DNA of 64,000 bases from Pelagibacterium sediminicola (GCF_003390885.1 NZ_QMEL01000006.1:62001-126000); one strand, 5' to 3'. Shown: positions 26,766-35,294, numbered from the stretch's first letter. Notes: generated by a model not told the origin, from the sequence alone. Numbers and translations are program-made.

Positions 26766-28043
26766 TTAAAACACCAGCCGGGGCAGGAACAGCACCAGGT
26801 CAGGCAGGAACAACAGGACCAGAACGAGAATTACGGCAGTCGCAATAAAAGGCATGACTTCTTTTGCGTAGTCGTCGATCCGGCAATTGAGCAGGCTGCA
26901 CACCGCAAACATTGCGACCCCGACCGGGGGAGTCATTCCGCCCAGCGTGACAATGGTCATCATCAGGATGCCGAAATGTACAGGATCGACGCCCACGGAC
27001 GTGACAATAGGTACGAAAATCGGCGTGAGCAGCAGGACCATGACCGTCGACTCGACGAACAGCCCCATGACGAACAGGATCGCCAGAATTGTCATGACGA
27101 TGAGCGCGGGTTCACTGATGCCGCCCAGGATGACGCCCGAAACCTGTTGAGGTACTTGCAGGAACGTAATGGCGAAACCGATCATGCCCGACATCAGGAT
27201 AATAAGCATGATCATGCCGATGTCGGATACCGCGTGATTGAACGCGGTGACGATTTTGTCCCAGTTCAGTTCGTGGTGGGCAAAAAAGCCGACCGCCAGG
27301 GCATAAACGACCGCCGCCGCGCCAACTTCAGAGGGGGTGAACAATCCACCGCGGATCGAGAATACGAGAAGTATCGGGAAAAGCAGGGCCCATTTGGCGT
27401 CCCACATGGCCGAGAAAAACTCGCGCGCGGTGGGCAGGCGCGTGTCGGCGGCGCGGTAATTGCGCTTCTTTGCGATGAGGTAGGTCGTGACCATCAGCGC
27501 CAGCATCATCAAAATGCCGGGGATGATACCCGCCATGAACAGCCGCCCGACCGAAACGTTGCCCACATAACCGTAGAGAATGAGCCCGATCGCCGGGGGC
27601 AGGGTGGCTGTGATCAGCGATGTCACCGCTATGACCGAAGCCGAAAACCCCTTTGAATAGCCCTCCTTGAGCATGGACGGCCCGAGGATACGCGCTTCCA
27701 TGGCCGCTTCCGCGACGGCGGAGCCCGAAACGCCGCCCATCAATGCCGAGAGAATGACCGAAACCTGCGCCAGTCCCCCGGCCATCCAGGAGACGGCGAC
27801 ATTGGCGAACTTGAACAGGCGTTCGGTAATCCCGCTTGCATTCATCAAGTGCCCGGTCAAAACGAAAAATGGAACTGCCAGCAGGGGAAAGCTCTGGCTC
27901 ATCGTCGCGATACGCTGCACGCCGATCGAGAGCGGCATGATGTCGGAGGTCATGAAGAACACGAACCCTGCGATACCGATCGCGAATGCGGCGGGTGCGC
28001 CGATGAACAGCAGAATGAAGAAGACGCCACCAATCAGCCACAT
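26766..28043 (-). CDS. dctM: TRAP transporter large permease
   Basis: 425-residue DctM-like permease with about 12 hydrophobic segments. Typical motifs are GAPAAFAIGIAGFVFF, the re-entrant stretch GGVSGSAVAEAAMEARILGPSM and the C-terminal VDPVHFGILMMTIVTLGGMTPPVGVAMFAVC. It forms the ion-coupled translocation channel of a tripartite importer. The adjacent uronate genes point to hexuronates as the substrate (inference). It is 3 bases downstream of the small permease. Confidence 0.95.
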   Translation of the reverse strand: MWLIGGVFFILLFIGAPAAFAIGIAGFVFFMTSDIMPLSIGVQRIATMSQSFPLLAVPFFVLTGHLMNASGITERLFKFANVAVSWMAGGLAQVSVILSALMGGVSGSAVAEAAMEARILGPSMLKEGYSKGFSASVIAVTSLITATLPPAIGLILYGYVGNVSVGRLFMAGIIPGILMMLALMVTTYLIAKKRNYRAADTRLPTAREFFSAMWDAKWALLFPILLVFSIRGGLFTPSEVGAAAVVYALAVGFFAHHELNWDKIVTAFNHAVSDIGMIMLIILMSGMIGFAITFLQVPQQVSGVILGGISEPALIVMTILAILFVMGLFVESTVMVLLLTPIFVPIVTSVGVDPVHFGILMMTIVTLGGMTPPVGVAMFAVCSLLNCRIDDYAKEVMPFIATAVILVLVLLFLPDLVLFLPRLVF

Positions 28044-28046
28044 GGC

Positions 28047-28559
28047 TCAGACCTCGGACCTTGCCGGACCATCGAAATCCGGGCGGGAATAGATGAGCGT
28101 CTTGCCGTCACGCCGGCGCCATGCGTCGATCACATTGTAGATCAGCGAACCTGAAAGAAGCAGACAGCCGAACGGCACCGCGACCGTGACAAATCCATAG
28201 GAAATGCCGCTGTCGCCATAGACGCGTTGCCGATTGAGCATCGTGAGGTTTGCGCCTTCCTTGGTCAGCGCGATGAGAAAAGCGATGATGATGACGGTGA
28301 TGACCGTCTCGATCACGAGACGCCACGTATGGGGAAAATGTCGTATGAGCGCGTCGACGCCCAGATGCCCTTTTTCCCGCACCGCGCGGGTCGCGCCGAA
28401 AAAACATAGCCAGATGAACAAAAGCTGCGCCATGTCCATGGACCAGATCAGCGGGTGGCCGAAAAAACGCATGATCGCGGCGATGAAAACCAACCCGGTG
28501 ATCAGGGCAAGCAGGCCACCGGCGATGGCAAATTCGATCTGCTCGAGTCTTTTGAGCAT
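28047..28559 (-). CDS. dctQ: TRAP transporter small permease
   Basis: 170-residue four-helix DctQ protein. A conserved WSMDMAQLLFIWLCFFGATRA segment (with the family Trp/Glu-region and GATRAVREKGHLGVD) lies between helices 2 and 3. It stabilises or assists the DctM channel. ATG 28559 has GGAGG about 9 bases upstream. Confidence 0.93.
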   Translation of the reverse strand: MLKRLEQIEFAIAGGLLALITGLVFIAAIMRFFGHPLIWSMDMAQLLFIWLCFFGATRAVREKGHLGVDALIRHFPHTWRLVIETVITVIIIAFLIALTKEGANLTMLNRQRVYGDSGISYGFVTVAVPFGCLLLSGSLIYNVIDAWRRRDGKTLIYSRPDFDGPARSEV

Positions 28560-28634
28560 AAACGTGCCTCCAGGGAAAGGAAGGCCGCCTCCGGGAACGA
28601 GCCCCGGAGGCCGGACGGGCGAATGGAGGATGCC

Positions 28635-29615
28635 TTATTCGCCCACGATATCTTCGATAAGCACGCGCAGGCCGCTATAGCCCAGCGAATCGTAGACCCC
28701 GGACGTTGCTTCAACGAAGGGTGTGATGTCGATATGATCGACGGAAACACCTGCCGCGACGAGGTCCGCCTCGATCCCGGCCAACGCATCGGCCGTGCCG
28801 TAGGAAGCGACATCACCGGCGGCGAGGGCCTCTTCACGCAGGATGACCTGAAGGTCTTCAGGCAGCGTATCGAACCACGAAGCGCTGGTCACCAGGCCGG
28901 TGATGAGGTTGATGTGGCCGGTCATGGTCACATGCGTGATCACTTCCTGCAGATTTGCCCCGACAAGGGCGGGAAGCTGCACTTCGGTCCCCTCGATGAC
29001 GTTCTGCTGGATTGCGCTGTAGACTTCGGCAAACGGCATGGGCGTGGGCACCGCGCCCATTGCGGCGACGGTCTCGAGCCATACGGGCGCGCCCGGGGTG
29101 CGCAGGCGCTGGCCCGCCAGATCGGCAGGCGTCTTGATGGCCTTCTTGGTGACCACGTGACGCTCGCCCTGCCACCAGTTGAACGACAGGACCTGGTGGC
29201 CCGAAGCTTCGCGAAGCATGTCGACCCATTCCTCGAAGATGTCCGAGGTCACGACTTTGCGAATGCCGTCATAACCCTGCGCGAGATAGGGTGCGCCCAG
29301 AATGCCGAATTCATTGACGAACACGGCAAGGCGCCCCCCATCGACGACGACCGCGACGGGAGCGCCCGCGCGGGCCTGCTCGAGCACATCCTCATCGGGG
29401 CCGAGTTGCGAGTTGGGGAAAAGCCTTACTTCGAGGCGCCCGTCCGAACGCTCGGCGACCTTCTCGACAAAAGATTCGAGCCCCGCATAGAGCGGATCAT
29501 TGGTTGCCAATGCCGTGTTGACGCTCAGTGTATAATCCTGCGCATTGGCGGCCGTGGCGATGGTGAAGCTGGCGGTGGCCGCGAGAAGCAGCCCGGTGAA
29601 GCGGTGAAATGTCAT
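28635..29615 (-). CDS. dctP: TRAP transporter periplasmic solute-binding protein
   Basis: 326-residue DctP-family receptor with a cleavable signal peptide (hydrophobic 8-22, ANAQ/DYTL). The mature protein has FPNSQLGPDEDVLEQARAG, LRTPGAPVWLETVAAMGAVPTPMPFAEVYSAIQQ and VIEGTE, the DctP pattern including the region of the substrate-carboxylate-binding Arg. ATG 29615 is chosen: GGGAGG lies 6 bases upstream and the signal peptide begins there. It is the first gene of the dctPQM-uxuA-uxaC-uxuB operon, divergent from a GntR regulator. Confidence 0.94.
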   Translation of the reverse strand: MTFHRFTGLLLAATASFTIATAANAQDYTLSVNTALATNDPLYAGLESFVEKVAERSDGRLEVRLFPNSQLGPDEDVLEQARAGAPVAVVVDGGRLAVFVNEFGILGAPYLAQGYDGIRKVVTSDIFEEWVDMLREASGHQVLSFNWWQGERHVVTKKAIKTPADLAGQRLRTPGAPVWLETVAAMGAVPTPMPFAEVYSAIQQNVIEGTEVQLPALVGANLQEVITHVTMTGHINLITGLVTSASWFDTLPEDLQVILREEALAAGDVASYGTADALAGIEADLVAAGVSVDHIDITPFVEATSGVYDSLGYSGLRVLIEDIVGE

Positions 29616-29669
29616 CGATGTCCTCCCTGACGTTCCGGCCACAGGGAAAATGGCCGGCGTGACTTCCCA

Positions 29670-29699
29670 ATACTAGTATGGTAGTACGGTAGAAGTCAA
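29670..29699 (-). promoter_or_regulatory. Likely sigma-70 promoter of the dctPQM-uxu operon
   Basis: On the minus strand TTGACT (29699-29694) is followed after 18 bases by TAGTAT (29675-29670), close to the consensus and 55 bases before the dctP start. The boxes were read by eye; no transcription start is known. Confidence 0.5.
29671..29698. promoter_or_regulatory. Operator-like repeats for the divergent GntR regulator
   Basis: The dctP promoter is overlapped by TACTAGTA (29671-29678), by the inverted pair TACTA (29671-29675)/TAGTA (29682-29686), and by the 8-base tandem units AGTATGGT, AGTACGGT, AGAAGTCA (29675-29698). GntR/FCD repressors usually bind short palindromes between divergent genes, so binding here would block dctP transcription (inference). 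Confidence 0.45.
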
Positions 29700-29780
29700 T
29701 CGCTTGACTTGCCCCGCCCCTCATAGTCCTTACTCGGCGGGCCGCAAGGGCAGGGCGGCACAGGTTCAGGCGGGAGTGTC

Positions 29781-30521
29781 ATGGCGGAAACGCAAAGCGA
29801 AGATATTGGCATGGTTGAGGAATTCGAGCTGGCGCTGCTGGCCGATAACGGCGTCAGCTCGCGCCGGGCGACCATCGGCTACCGCGTTTACCAGGCGCTC
29901 CGGCAGGCCATCGTGCGTGCCCGCTTCAAGCCCGGCCATTTGCTGTCCGAAGCCGAGATCGCCCGCCAACTGGGCGTTTCGCGCCAGCCCGTACGCGAGG
30001 CGTTCATCAAGCTGGCCGAACTGGGTCTCGTCGAAATCCGCCCCCAGCGTGGCACGCAGGTGCTGCTCATTTCCCGCAAGGAAGTGGAGAATGCGCGTTT
30101 CATCCGCGAGGCGATCGAGGTCGCTGTCGTCCGTCGCGCCGCCGAAATGGCCATGCCCGAGGATGTGAAGGCATTGCGCGAACTGGTCGACCGGCAGGCC
30201 GCCGCCGGGGATCACCCCGAGCAGGCCCATTTCCTCGCCCTTGACGACAGTTTCCACCAGATGATCTCGCGGATCGTCGAGTGCGAAAATGCCTGGCGCG
30301 TCGCCGAGGACCTGAAAGTCCAGATGGACCGCGTGCGCTTCCTCTCGCTCGCCAATGCCACCCCGGTCGAAACCATCGTCAGTCAGCACACGGCCATCGT
30401 CGATGCCATCGAGGCCGGCTCGGGCGACGCCGCCGAAGCGGCCATGCGCCTCCACCTCACCGAAGTGCTCCATTCACTCCCCGGAATTGCAGAGGCGCAC
30501 GCCGAGTTCTTCGTGCCTTAG
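29781..30521 (+). CDS. GntR-family (FCD domain) transcriptional regulator
   Basis: 246 residues. The N-terminal winged helix (about 30-100; YRVYQALRQAIVRARFKPG, LSEAEIARQLGVSRQPVREAFIKL) is followed by an FCD ligand domain (about 110-235). Metal-site residues are visible as D..H in LDDSFHQMI and His in SQHTAIVDAI and RLHLTEV. Relatives such as UxuR/ExuR sense hexuronate intermediates. It is divergent from the TRAP-uxu operon, so it is the probable repressor. ATG 29781 has GGGAG about 6 bases upstream. Confidence 0.93.
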   Translation: MAETQSEDIGMVEEFELALLADNGVSSRRATIGYRVYQALRQAIVRARFKPGHLLSEAEIARQLGVSRQPVREAFIKLAELGLVEIRPQRGTQVLLISRKEVENARFIREAIEVAVVRRAAEMAMPEDVKALRELVDRQAAAGDHPEQAHFLALDDSFHQMISRIVECENAWRVAEDLKVQMDRVRFLSLANATPVETIVSQHTAIVDAIEAGSGDAAEAAMRLHLTEVLHSLPGIAEAHAEFFVP

Positions 30522-30575
30522 CAAGTGTCTACACTTCCTGGGGTTATTCCGGCTTTGGTGGAGTCGCCCCCCTTT

Positions 30576-30632
30576 GCTTCTCCGGCGAAAGCCGGAGTCC
30601 ATCTGGTTTCCGGCTTTCGCCGGAAAAGCGAG
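30576..30632. repeat. Family C double-hairpin repeat, copy C1
   Basis: Left hairpin CTCCGGC-GAAA-GCCGGAG (30580-30597) is followed by GTCCAT, then right hairpin TTTCCGGC-TTTC-GCCGGAAA (30607-30626). The two hairpins are inverted copies of each other, with a GAAA tetraloop and its complement. It lies between the convergent GntR and PCuAC genes. Confidence 0.8.
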
Positions 30633-30677
30633 GGGAGCGTGCAAGGCCATTTCCATCGAACCTGAAAAGCTCCAGGA

Positions 30678-31232
30678 TCAATGGGTGTGCGCGGCGTCCT
30701 CATGTTCGCCATGCCCGCCATGGGCGGGGTGATCGTCGGGAGCGCCGCGCGCACCTGCCGCTGCAATGGCAAACGAGACCTCGACCTCGCCCGCCCGCTC
30801 GAATTCGAGCGTCACGGTCACGGTTTCACCTTCGACCAGCGGCTCGGACAGCCCCATGAACATCAGGTGATAGCCGCCCGGCTGGAGTGTAACGGTTTCC
30901 CCGGCCGGAATAGCAAGGCCATCGGCCAGTTCGCGCATGTTCATCACGTCGTTGACGACGGCCATCTCGTGCACCTGCACGTCGCCTGCAAAGCTGGCGG
31001 CGCCATCGAGCAGCCGGTCGTCCTCATCGCCGGTATTGGTGATGACGAGATAGCCGCCCCCCGCCGGCTGGCTTGGCAGGGTGGCCCGCGTGAACGCCCC
31101 CGAGATTTCAAGGTCGCCCACGACGACCGGTCCCGCCTCGCCATGATCGTGCCCGTCATGGGACAGGGCAGGGGCGGCAAGAACGAGCAGGCTGGCAGCG
31201 GCAAGGGCTGCGCGCGAAAGAGTGCGGATCAT
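30678..31232 (-). CDS. Periplasmic copper chaperone PCu(A)C family
   Basis: 184 residues with a signal peptide (about 1-24, ALS/HDGHDHGE). The mature N-terminus and the C-terminal tail (HPAHGGHGEHEDAAHTH) are His-rich. The core has the PCuAC copper-binding set: His/Met in VHEMAVVNDVMNMREL and in GGYHLMFMGL. The family binds Cu(I) in the periplasm and supplies the CuA site of cytochrome c oxidase. It is followed by a DUF2946-like gene transcribed in the same direction upstream, a pairing often seen in copper loci. Confidence 0.92.
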   Translation of the reverse strand: MIRTLSRAALAAASLLVLAAPALSHDGHDHGEAGPVVVGDLEISGAFTRATLPSQPAGGGYLVITNTGDEDDRLLDGAASFAGDVQVHEMAVVNDVMNMRELADGLAIPAGETVTLQPGGYHLMFMGLSEPLVEGETVTVTLEFERAGEVEVSFAIAAAGARGAPDDHPAHGGHGEHEDAAHTH

Positions 31233-31293
31233 GATGTGTCTCCAGCAAATTGAATCTGATTTTTATGCGGCACGCTCGCCGCGTTCGTGAAAA

Positions 31294-31680
31294 TCAGGCC
31301 AGGGCTGGCGGCGCGCGCGGATAGGCGTCCGTATAATAGGTGCTGGAGGGCGGAACCGGCAGCGTACCGAAACGGGCGGCGTCCACCGCCGGCCCGAGCC
31401 GGACCGGCGCTGCTGCGGGCAGCATGGCCAGCGCCAGATCCTTCTTGCCGGTACCCGCCATGGGACATTTGGCAGCGGTCGGCGTTTCCGAATCGCTCTG
31501 CGCATCGGCCGTGGCCGTGCAGATCGACCATATCCCCGCCGTCTCGTACCCCAACTCGGCAAAGCCGCGCTGGGTGGCGGCAGCCTGATGGAGCGGCATC
31601 AGCAGCGTCAGCACATAGATCGAGAGCACGGCAAACGCCGCGCCAATTTCCCTGATCAATGCGCGCATCGTTGAAGACAT
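31294..31680 (-). CDS. DUF2946-like small exported protein
   Basis: 128 residues. An N-terminal hydrophobic segment (about 12-30, FAVLSIYVLTLLMPL) could be a signal peptide or anchor. The rest is Ala/Pro-rich with Cys in WSICTA and KCPMAG, and ends with YPRAPPALA, the Arg-Ala-Pro-Pro tail common in DUF2946 proteins. Its function is unknown; such genes tend to accompany copper handling genes, and here the PCuAC gene is 61 bases downstream. ATG 31680 is chosen over an in-frame TTG at 31689; neither has a strong Shine-Dalgarno. Confidence 0.6.
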   Translation of the reverse strand: MSSTMRALIREIGAAFAVLSIYVLTLLMPLHQAAATQRGFAELGYETAGIWSICTATADAQSDSETPTAAKCPMAGTGKKDLALAMLPAAAPVRLGPAVDAARFGTLPVPPSSTYYTDAYPRAPPALA

Positions 31681-31812
31681 ACGCTTCAACTACCGCGACA
31701 ACCGGCCCCCGGCAACGCCCATTTTGCCGCGCCCCCTCGGAGCGCCAGAGAGCCGCATAGCGCGGCTTTAGCGCGTCATGCGGCGAACGGTGCGGCGCGT
31801 GAGAGAAAAAAA

Positions 31813-31888
<76 letters not shown>

Positions 31889-32061
31889 ATCCGTTCGGAC
31901 ACCCCTTGACGGAACATCCTGCAATGCAGGCTGGGTCATATCGCAAACTTTGCGGCCCGCAAAGAGGAAAGTGCACCCTCCCGGCGCCATTCCCGATTTT
32001 TGTCCGTCTGCTCGCCTTGTGCGTATGGGCCGCGCGCCCTGCTATGTGACGGCTTGGGCAT

Positions 32062-32392
32062 CGATGCTTCGGCTTGCGCCGAATCCCCCCTCCCCTTGCT
32101 GCGCTCGCAAGGGTCCACTGGACCCTTGCGTTCCGGCGATGCCGGAACCGCTTGCAAGTCCCCCATAAGGGGGGAGGTGTTGGCCTTGTGCGTATGGGGG
32201 CGCCCAGGAAAAGAAAGCACCCTCCCCTTGATGGGGAGGGCCGGGGAGGGGTGAGGCCACAAGCACAAATCCATATGCGATAGCCCTGCACAAGGGGGGA
32301 CTTTCAGGCGGTTCCGGCAACGCCGGAACGCAAGAGTCCAGTGGACCCTTGCGAGCGCCGAAAGGGGATTCGGCGCAAGCCGAAGCATATGG
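32062..32392. repeat. Family B hairpin repeats B1, two inverted copies
   Basis: A 540-base gap between the tRNA and the next gene is mostly repeat. One family B unit runs from about 32062 to 32283 (ends CTTCGGCTTGCGCCGAATC and a CCTCCCCTTGATGGGGAGG hairpin). A second, inverted partial unit runs from 32288 to 32392 (ending GGATTCGGCGCAAGCCGAAG). Each holds the nested two-hairpin module (32097-32162 and 32297-32365). Confidence 0.8.
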
Positions 32393-32428
32393 CGTCAGCC
32401 CCCGCCGTCGTCCCCAGTTCTTCCACCC

Positions 32429-33055
32429 CTAATCGATCGGCAGCGCCAGCGCGATGAGGCCCGGCAGGGTTTGCGTCGGCTCAAAGCCGAGGTTGAAGCA
32501 GTTTTCGTTGAATAGCGTCACCCAGGCCTGTGCCGTCTCGTTGAGATAGGCGGCCCGTTCCGGCTCCGCGCCGGTGGCTGTAGGCTCCGTCGCCTTGGCC
32601 CGTTCGACCGCCGCCATGAACTCGTCATCGGCGAAATACGCGCAGCGATCGATCTCGATGCTTTGCCACGCGATCAGCGCGATGTCGGTCACATCCCGCG
32701 CGATCTGCCTGTTGAAATCGAGGAACGGCTCCAGCCCCGGCGCGCCGCAGGCAATGGCGTTGGCTTCGTCCCGCATCACCGAAATCTCGTCGGGCAGGTC
32801 CTCGACGGCACCGGCCAGCACGGTTTCCACCTCGCGCCTGCGAATCTCGACGGCCGCCGCTTCGAGCGGGGTGAGATAAGCAAGGCTCGAATCGTAAAGC
32901 GCGCACCGCGTCGTCACCTGCGTACCGATGATCATCGCATCGAGATCGGTCAGCAACTGCCCGACCTCCTCGTCCGCTTCTTGCGAAAATGCAGCCGAGG
33001 GCAGGGCGCAGGCCAGTAGGGCAAGGCTGAGGGCGCGTGGCCGGCGCATGGGCAT
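32429..33055 (-). CDS. Exported protein of unknown function
   Basis: 208 residues not recognised as a known family. A signal peptide covers about residues 1-24 (LSLALLACALPSAAFSQ, cleavage before EADEE). The mature part is acidic, mostly helical in appearance, and holds four Cys residues (in TTRCALY, AIACGAP, DRCAYF and NENCFNL) that could form two disulfides. Its location would be periplasmic. ATG 33055 is chosen: AGGAG lies about 9 bases upstream. It is divergent from the porin gene and has no operon partner. Confidence 0.75.
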   Translation of the reverse strand: MPMRRPRALSLALLACALPSAAFSQEADEEVGQLLTDLDAMIIGTQVTTRCALYDSSLAYLTPLEAAAVEIRRREVETVLAGAVEDLPDEISVMRDEANAIACGAPGLEPFLDFNRQIARDVTDIALIAWQSIEIDRCAYFADDEFMAAVERAKATEPTATGAEPERAAYLNETAQAWVTLFNENCFNLGFEPTQTLPGLIALALPID

Positions 33056-33491
33056 AATGTCTATCTCCTGCATCGTGCCGGTAGGGAGCGGCTACACAGC
33101 AGCTTTATGGCCATTTTGCGTTGCCGGTCCCCTGCATACATCGATCCCGCCCGGAAGCGAACGGGCAATCGGCCCGCCTCGATAACCACCCCCAGATGTC
33201 GCCCCGATGCCCGGTTTGCCGCCCCTCAACCCAAGTCTTAACAAGGCGTTTCTTTTTGTGTGGTCAATTTGCAACAACTCGCCCGCAACCCTGCCCGAAC
33301 CCCTGTTGAACGCCGTATGGGTTGTTGCGAACGGCGCGCGGGTCGGTAGAGTGGCGCTTGCGAGTCCATGCATGGGATCGTTTGTCGGTCGCAGCGCGAC
33401 GGCAACACACGACACAATAACAATTGTAGTCGCGTTTCGACAAACCGCCGGAAACCCCGGCAAACTGAATGACTGACTTTGGAGGTCAATT
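33056..33491. other. Porin upstream region
   Basis: A 436-base gap between divergent genes, AT-richer than average from 33225 to 33270 and from 33405 to 33480. It should carry the porin promoter and leader. GGAGG at 33481-33485 is the porin Shine-Dalgarno. A possible leader hairpin GCCGT (33310-33314)...ACGGC (33329-33333) is visible. No family A-D repeat occurs here, in contrast to most long gaps in the window. I could not assign promoter boxes with confidence. Confidence 0.45.
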
Positions 33492-34769
33492 ATGAAACTC
33501 AAGAGCCTTTTTCTGGGTTCTGCAGCAGCTCTCGCCCTCACCTCGGGCGCTCTTGCTGCTGATCCGCGTTCGAGCTTCGTTTCGCTCGACGTGTGCGATG
33601 CCTACGGCATCACCGGTCTGACCATTGCTTCTTCCGACACCTGCCTGAAGATCTCGGGCGAAGTGTCCTATAACTTCCAGTGGGGCGATTACACTGGCGG
33701 TCCCGCCTATACTTGGGCCGGCGGCACTGCTGCCCGCACCATCGACAACAGCGACGGTGCTGCCGATTGGCGTTCGCGCGCACTGGCCATCCTGAAGTTC
33801 GAAGCCACCACCCAGACTGATGCCGGCGCCGCCAAGGCCGTCATTTCCCTTCGTCACCGTGAAGGCTATATCAACGGTACTCGCGAGGCCGCTGGGGACT
33901 GGAGTCTTGCGAACGATCTTCACGTCAATGAAGCCTATGTTTCGTTCGGCGACACCACCGTCCTGATGGCCGGTAAGAAGGGTACGATTGCCAAGCTTGG
34001 TAACGATGAGCCGTTCAACTACCTCGGCCTGGCGAACTCGTCGCAGGTCGAGGACGGTGTTCTCACCAACGCCTTCCCGGCGCGTGGCGGTCACGTCATC
34101 CAGGTCGTTTCCGAAGTCGCCGATGGCGTCTCGGTCGGTGCTGCTCTCGAAAAGCTTGATACGCCTACCGGTTCGTTCGTTGGCTTCGTTGAAGCCAACG
34201 GTGGATGGGGCAATGCACACGCGACTGTCGTCGCTGGCAACATCCTCGGCGCTGGCGCGACCACCTGGGGTCTCCACACCGGCGCAACCTTCAACTTTGA
34301 TAACTTCAAGGTTCGTGGTGCTCTGGCGCTCGACGACACCGGTGACTGGAATGCTCTGCTTTCCGGCGAAGCTGCGTTCGATATGTTCACGCTCGCTGCC
34401 TCGGCTGAGTTCCTGAACACCGCTGGCGTTAACGAGCTTGGCCTCGGCGCTTCGGTTGGCTTCCAGGCCACCGAAACCGTCAAGATCAACGCTGGCTTCC
34501 GCTACTTTGATCCGAACACCGCTGCTGCCAACGACGAAGGCTGGCAGGCTGCCCTGCAGGTCGTTGCTGCGGTTGCCGAAGGCATCGAAGCTTCGGCTGC
34601 TGTCGGTGCGTACGGCGGTGGCACCATCCCGGCTGCCAACGATCCGGTCGCCTATGTCGACCTCGGCCTCACCTACAAGCCCGGTGGCGGGTTCGAGACC
34701 GGTGTCGGCCTCGAAGCCAACGCTCTCGGTGCTTACAAGGTCAAGTTCAACGCCAAGAAGTCCTTCTAA
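33492..34769 (+). CDS. Outer-membrane porin (alphaproteobacterial Porin_2-like)
   Basis: 425-residue beta-barrel protein. Signal peptide residues 1-22 (LFLGSAAALALTSGALAA, then DPRSSF). The mature chain is Gly/Ala/aromatic-rich with alternating strands and two Cys near the N-terminus (DVCDAYG, DTCLKISG) as in rhizobial porins. It ends in Phe (NAKKSF), the BAM recognition signal. GGAGG is 7 bases upstream of the ATG. Codons GCT, GGT, CGT and TTC are favoured, unlike the C-ending neighbours, which suggests very high expression. A strong terminator follows. Confidence 0.93.
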   Translation: MKLKSLFLGSAAALALTSGALAADPRSSFVSLDVCDAYGITGLTIASSDTCLKISGEVSYNFQWGDYTGGPAYTWAGGTAARTIDNSDGAADWRSRALAILKFEATTQTDAGAAKAVISLRHREGYINGTREAAGDWSLANDLHVNEAYVSFGDTTVLMAGKKGTIAKLGNDEPFNYLGLANSSQVEDGVLTNAFPARGGHVIQVVSEVADGVSVGAALEKLDTPTGSFVGFVEANGGWGNAHATVVAGNILGAGATTWGLHTGATFNFDNFKVRGALALDDTGDWNALLSGEAAFDMFTLAASAEFLNTAGVNELGLGASVGFQATETVKINAGFRYFDPNTAAANDEGWQAALQVVAAVAEGIEASAAVGAYGGGTIPAANDPVAYVDLGLTYKPGGGFETGVGLEANALGAYKVKFNAKKSF

Positions 34770-34798
34770 TCAGGCTTCGCGTTACGCGATCTTTTGGG

Positions 34799-34830
34799 AA
34801 AGGCCCGGCTCTGCCGGGCCTTTCTTTTTT
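34799..34830 (+). terminator. Rho-independent terminator after the porin gene
   Basis: Perfect 11-bp stem AAAGGCCCGGC/GCCGGGCCTTT (34799-34809, 34813-34823) with loop TCT, followed by a run of T to 34830. It lies 30 bases after the porin stop codon. Confidence 0.95.
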
Positions 34831-34865
34831 ATGTCCAGCCATTTCGTCCACGCGGCAGGCACGAA

Positions 34866-35168
34866 AGCTCCCGCTCCATCGCTTCCCTCCCCCTTGAGGG
34901 GAGGGATTGAGGGTGGGGGGAGCGGAGGCTGCTGGAAACGCAGCGTTTTCGGAAGCATCGCTGCACCCCTCCCCAGCCCTCCCCATCAAGGGGAGGGTGT
35001 TTCCTTTGCTTGGCTGTCTCCATACGCACAAGGCCAGCACCTCCCCCCTTGTGGGGGACTTTCAAGCGGTTCCGGCAACGCCGGAACGCAAGGGTCCAGT
35101 GGACCCTTGCGAGCGCAGAAAGGGGAGGGGGGATTCGGCGAAAGCCGAAGCATATGCGATAGCCCTGT
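34866..35168. repeat. Family B hairpin repeat region B2
   Basis: A divergent unit (34866-34930, CCCTCCCCCTTGAGGGGAGGG) is followed by a full family B copy from about 34960 to 35168, ending GGGGGATTCGGCGAAAGCCG. The copy contains the nested module at 35055-35125, with hairpins GTTCCGGC/GCCGGAAC and GCAAGGGTCC/GGACCCTTGC (loop AGT). Confidence 0.85.
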
Positions 35169-35207
35169 CTCAAGCGGGAAAGGGCCGAAAGAACCGATGC
35201 CACCGCG

Positions 35208-35294
35208 CTGGATTCCGACAATGACATGGCAGATGGTTGCTGTTTTCCGGGTCTTCCTCCCCCTGTCACCCCGGGATTTATTCCCGGGGTCCAG
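35208..35294. repeat. Family D inverted repeat, copy D2
   Basis: Left unit CTGGATTCCGACAATGACA (35208-35226) and right unit TGTCACCCCGGG...TCCAG (35264-35294), the latter containing the hairpin CCCCGGGA-TTTAT-TCCCGGGG. It lies upstream of the OmpA-like gene and resembles D1 and D3. Confidence 0.7.

Noticed and set aside
32062-32392. Small protein genes in the repeat-filled gap
   Set aside because: Several short open frames exist on both strands but all translate repeat hairpins and lack ribosome sites.
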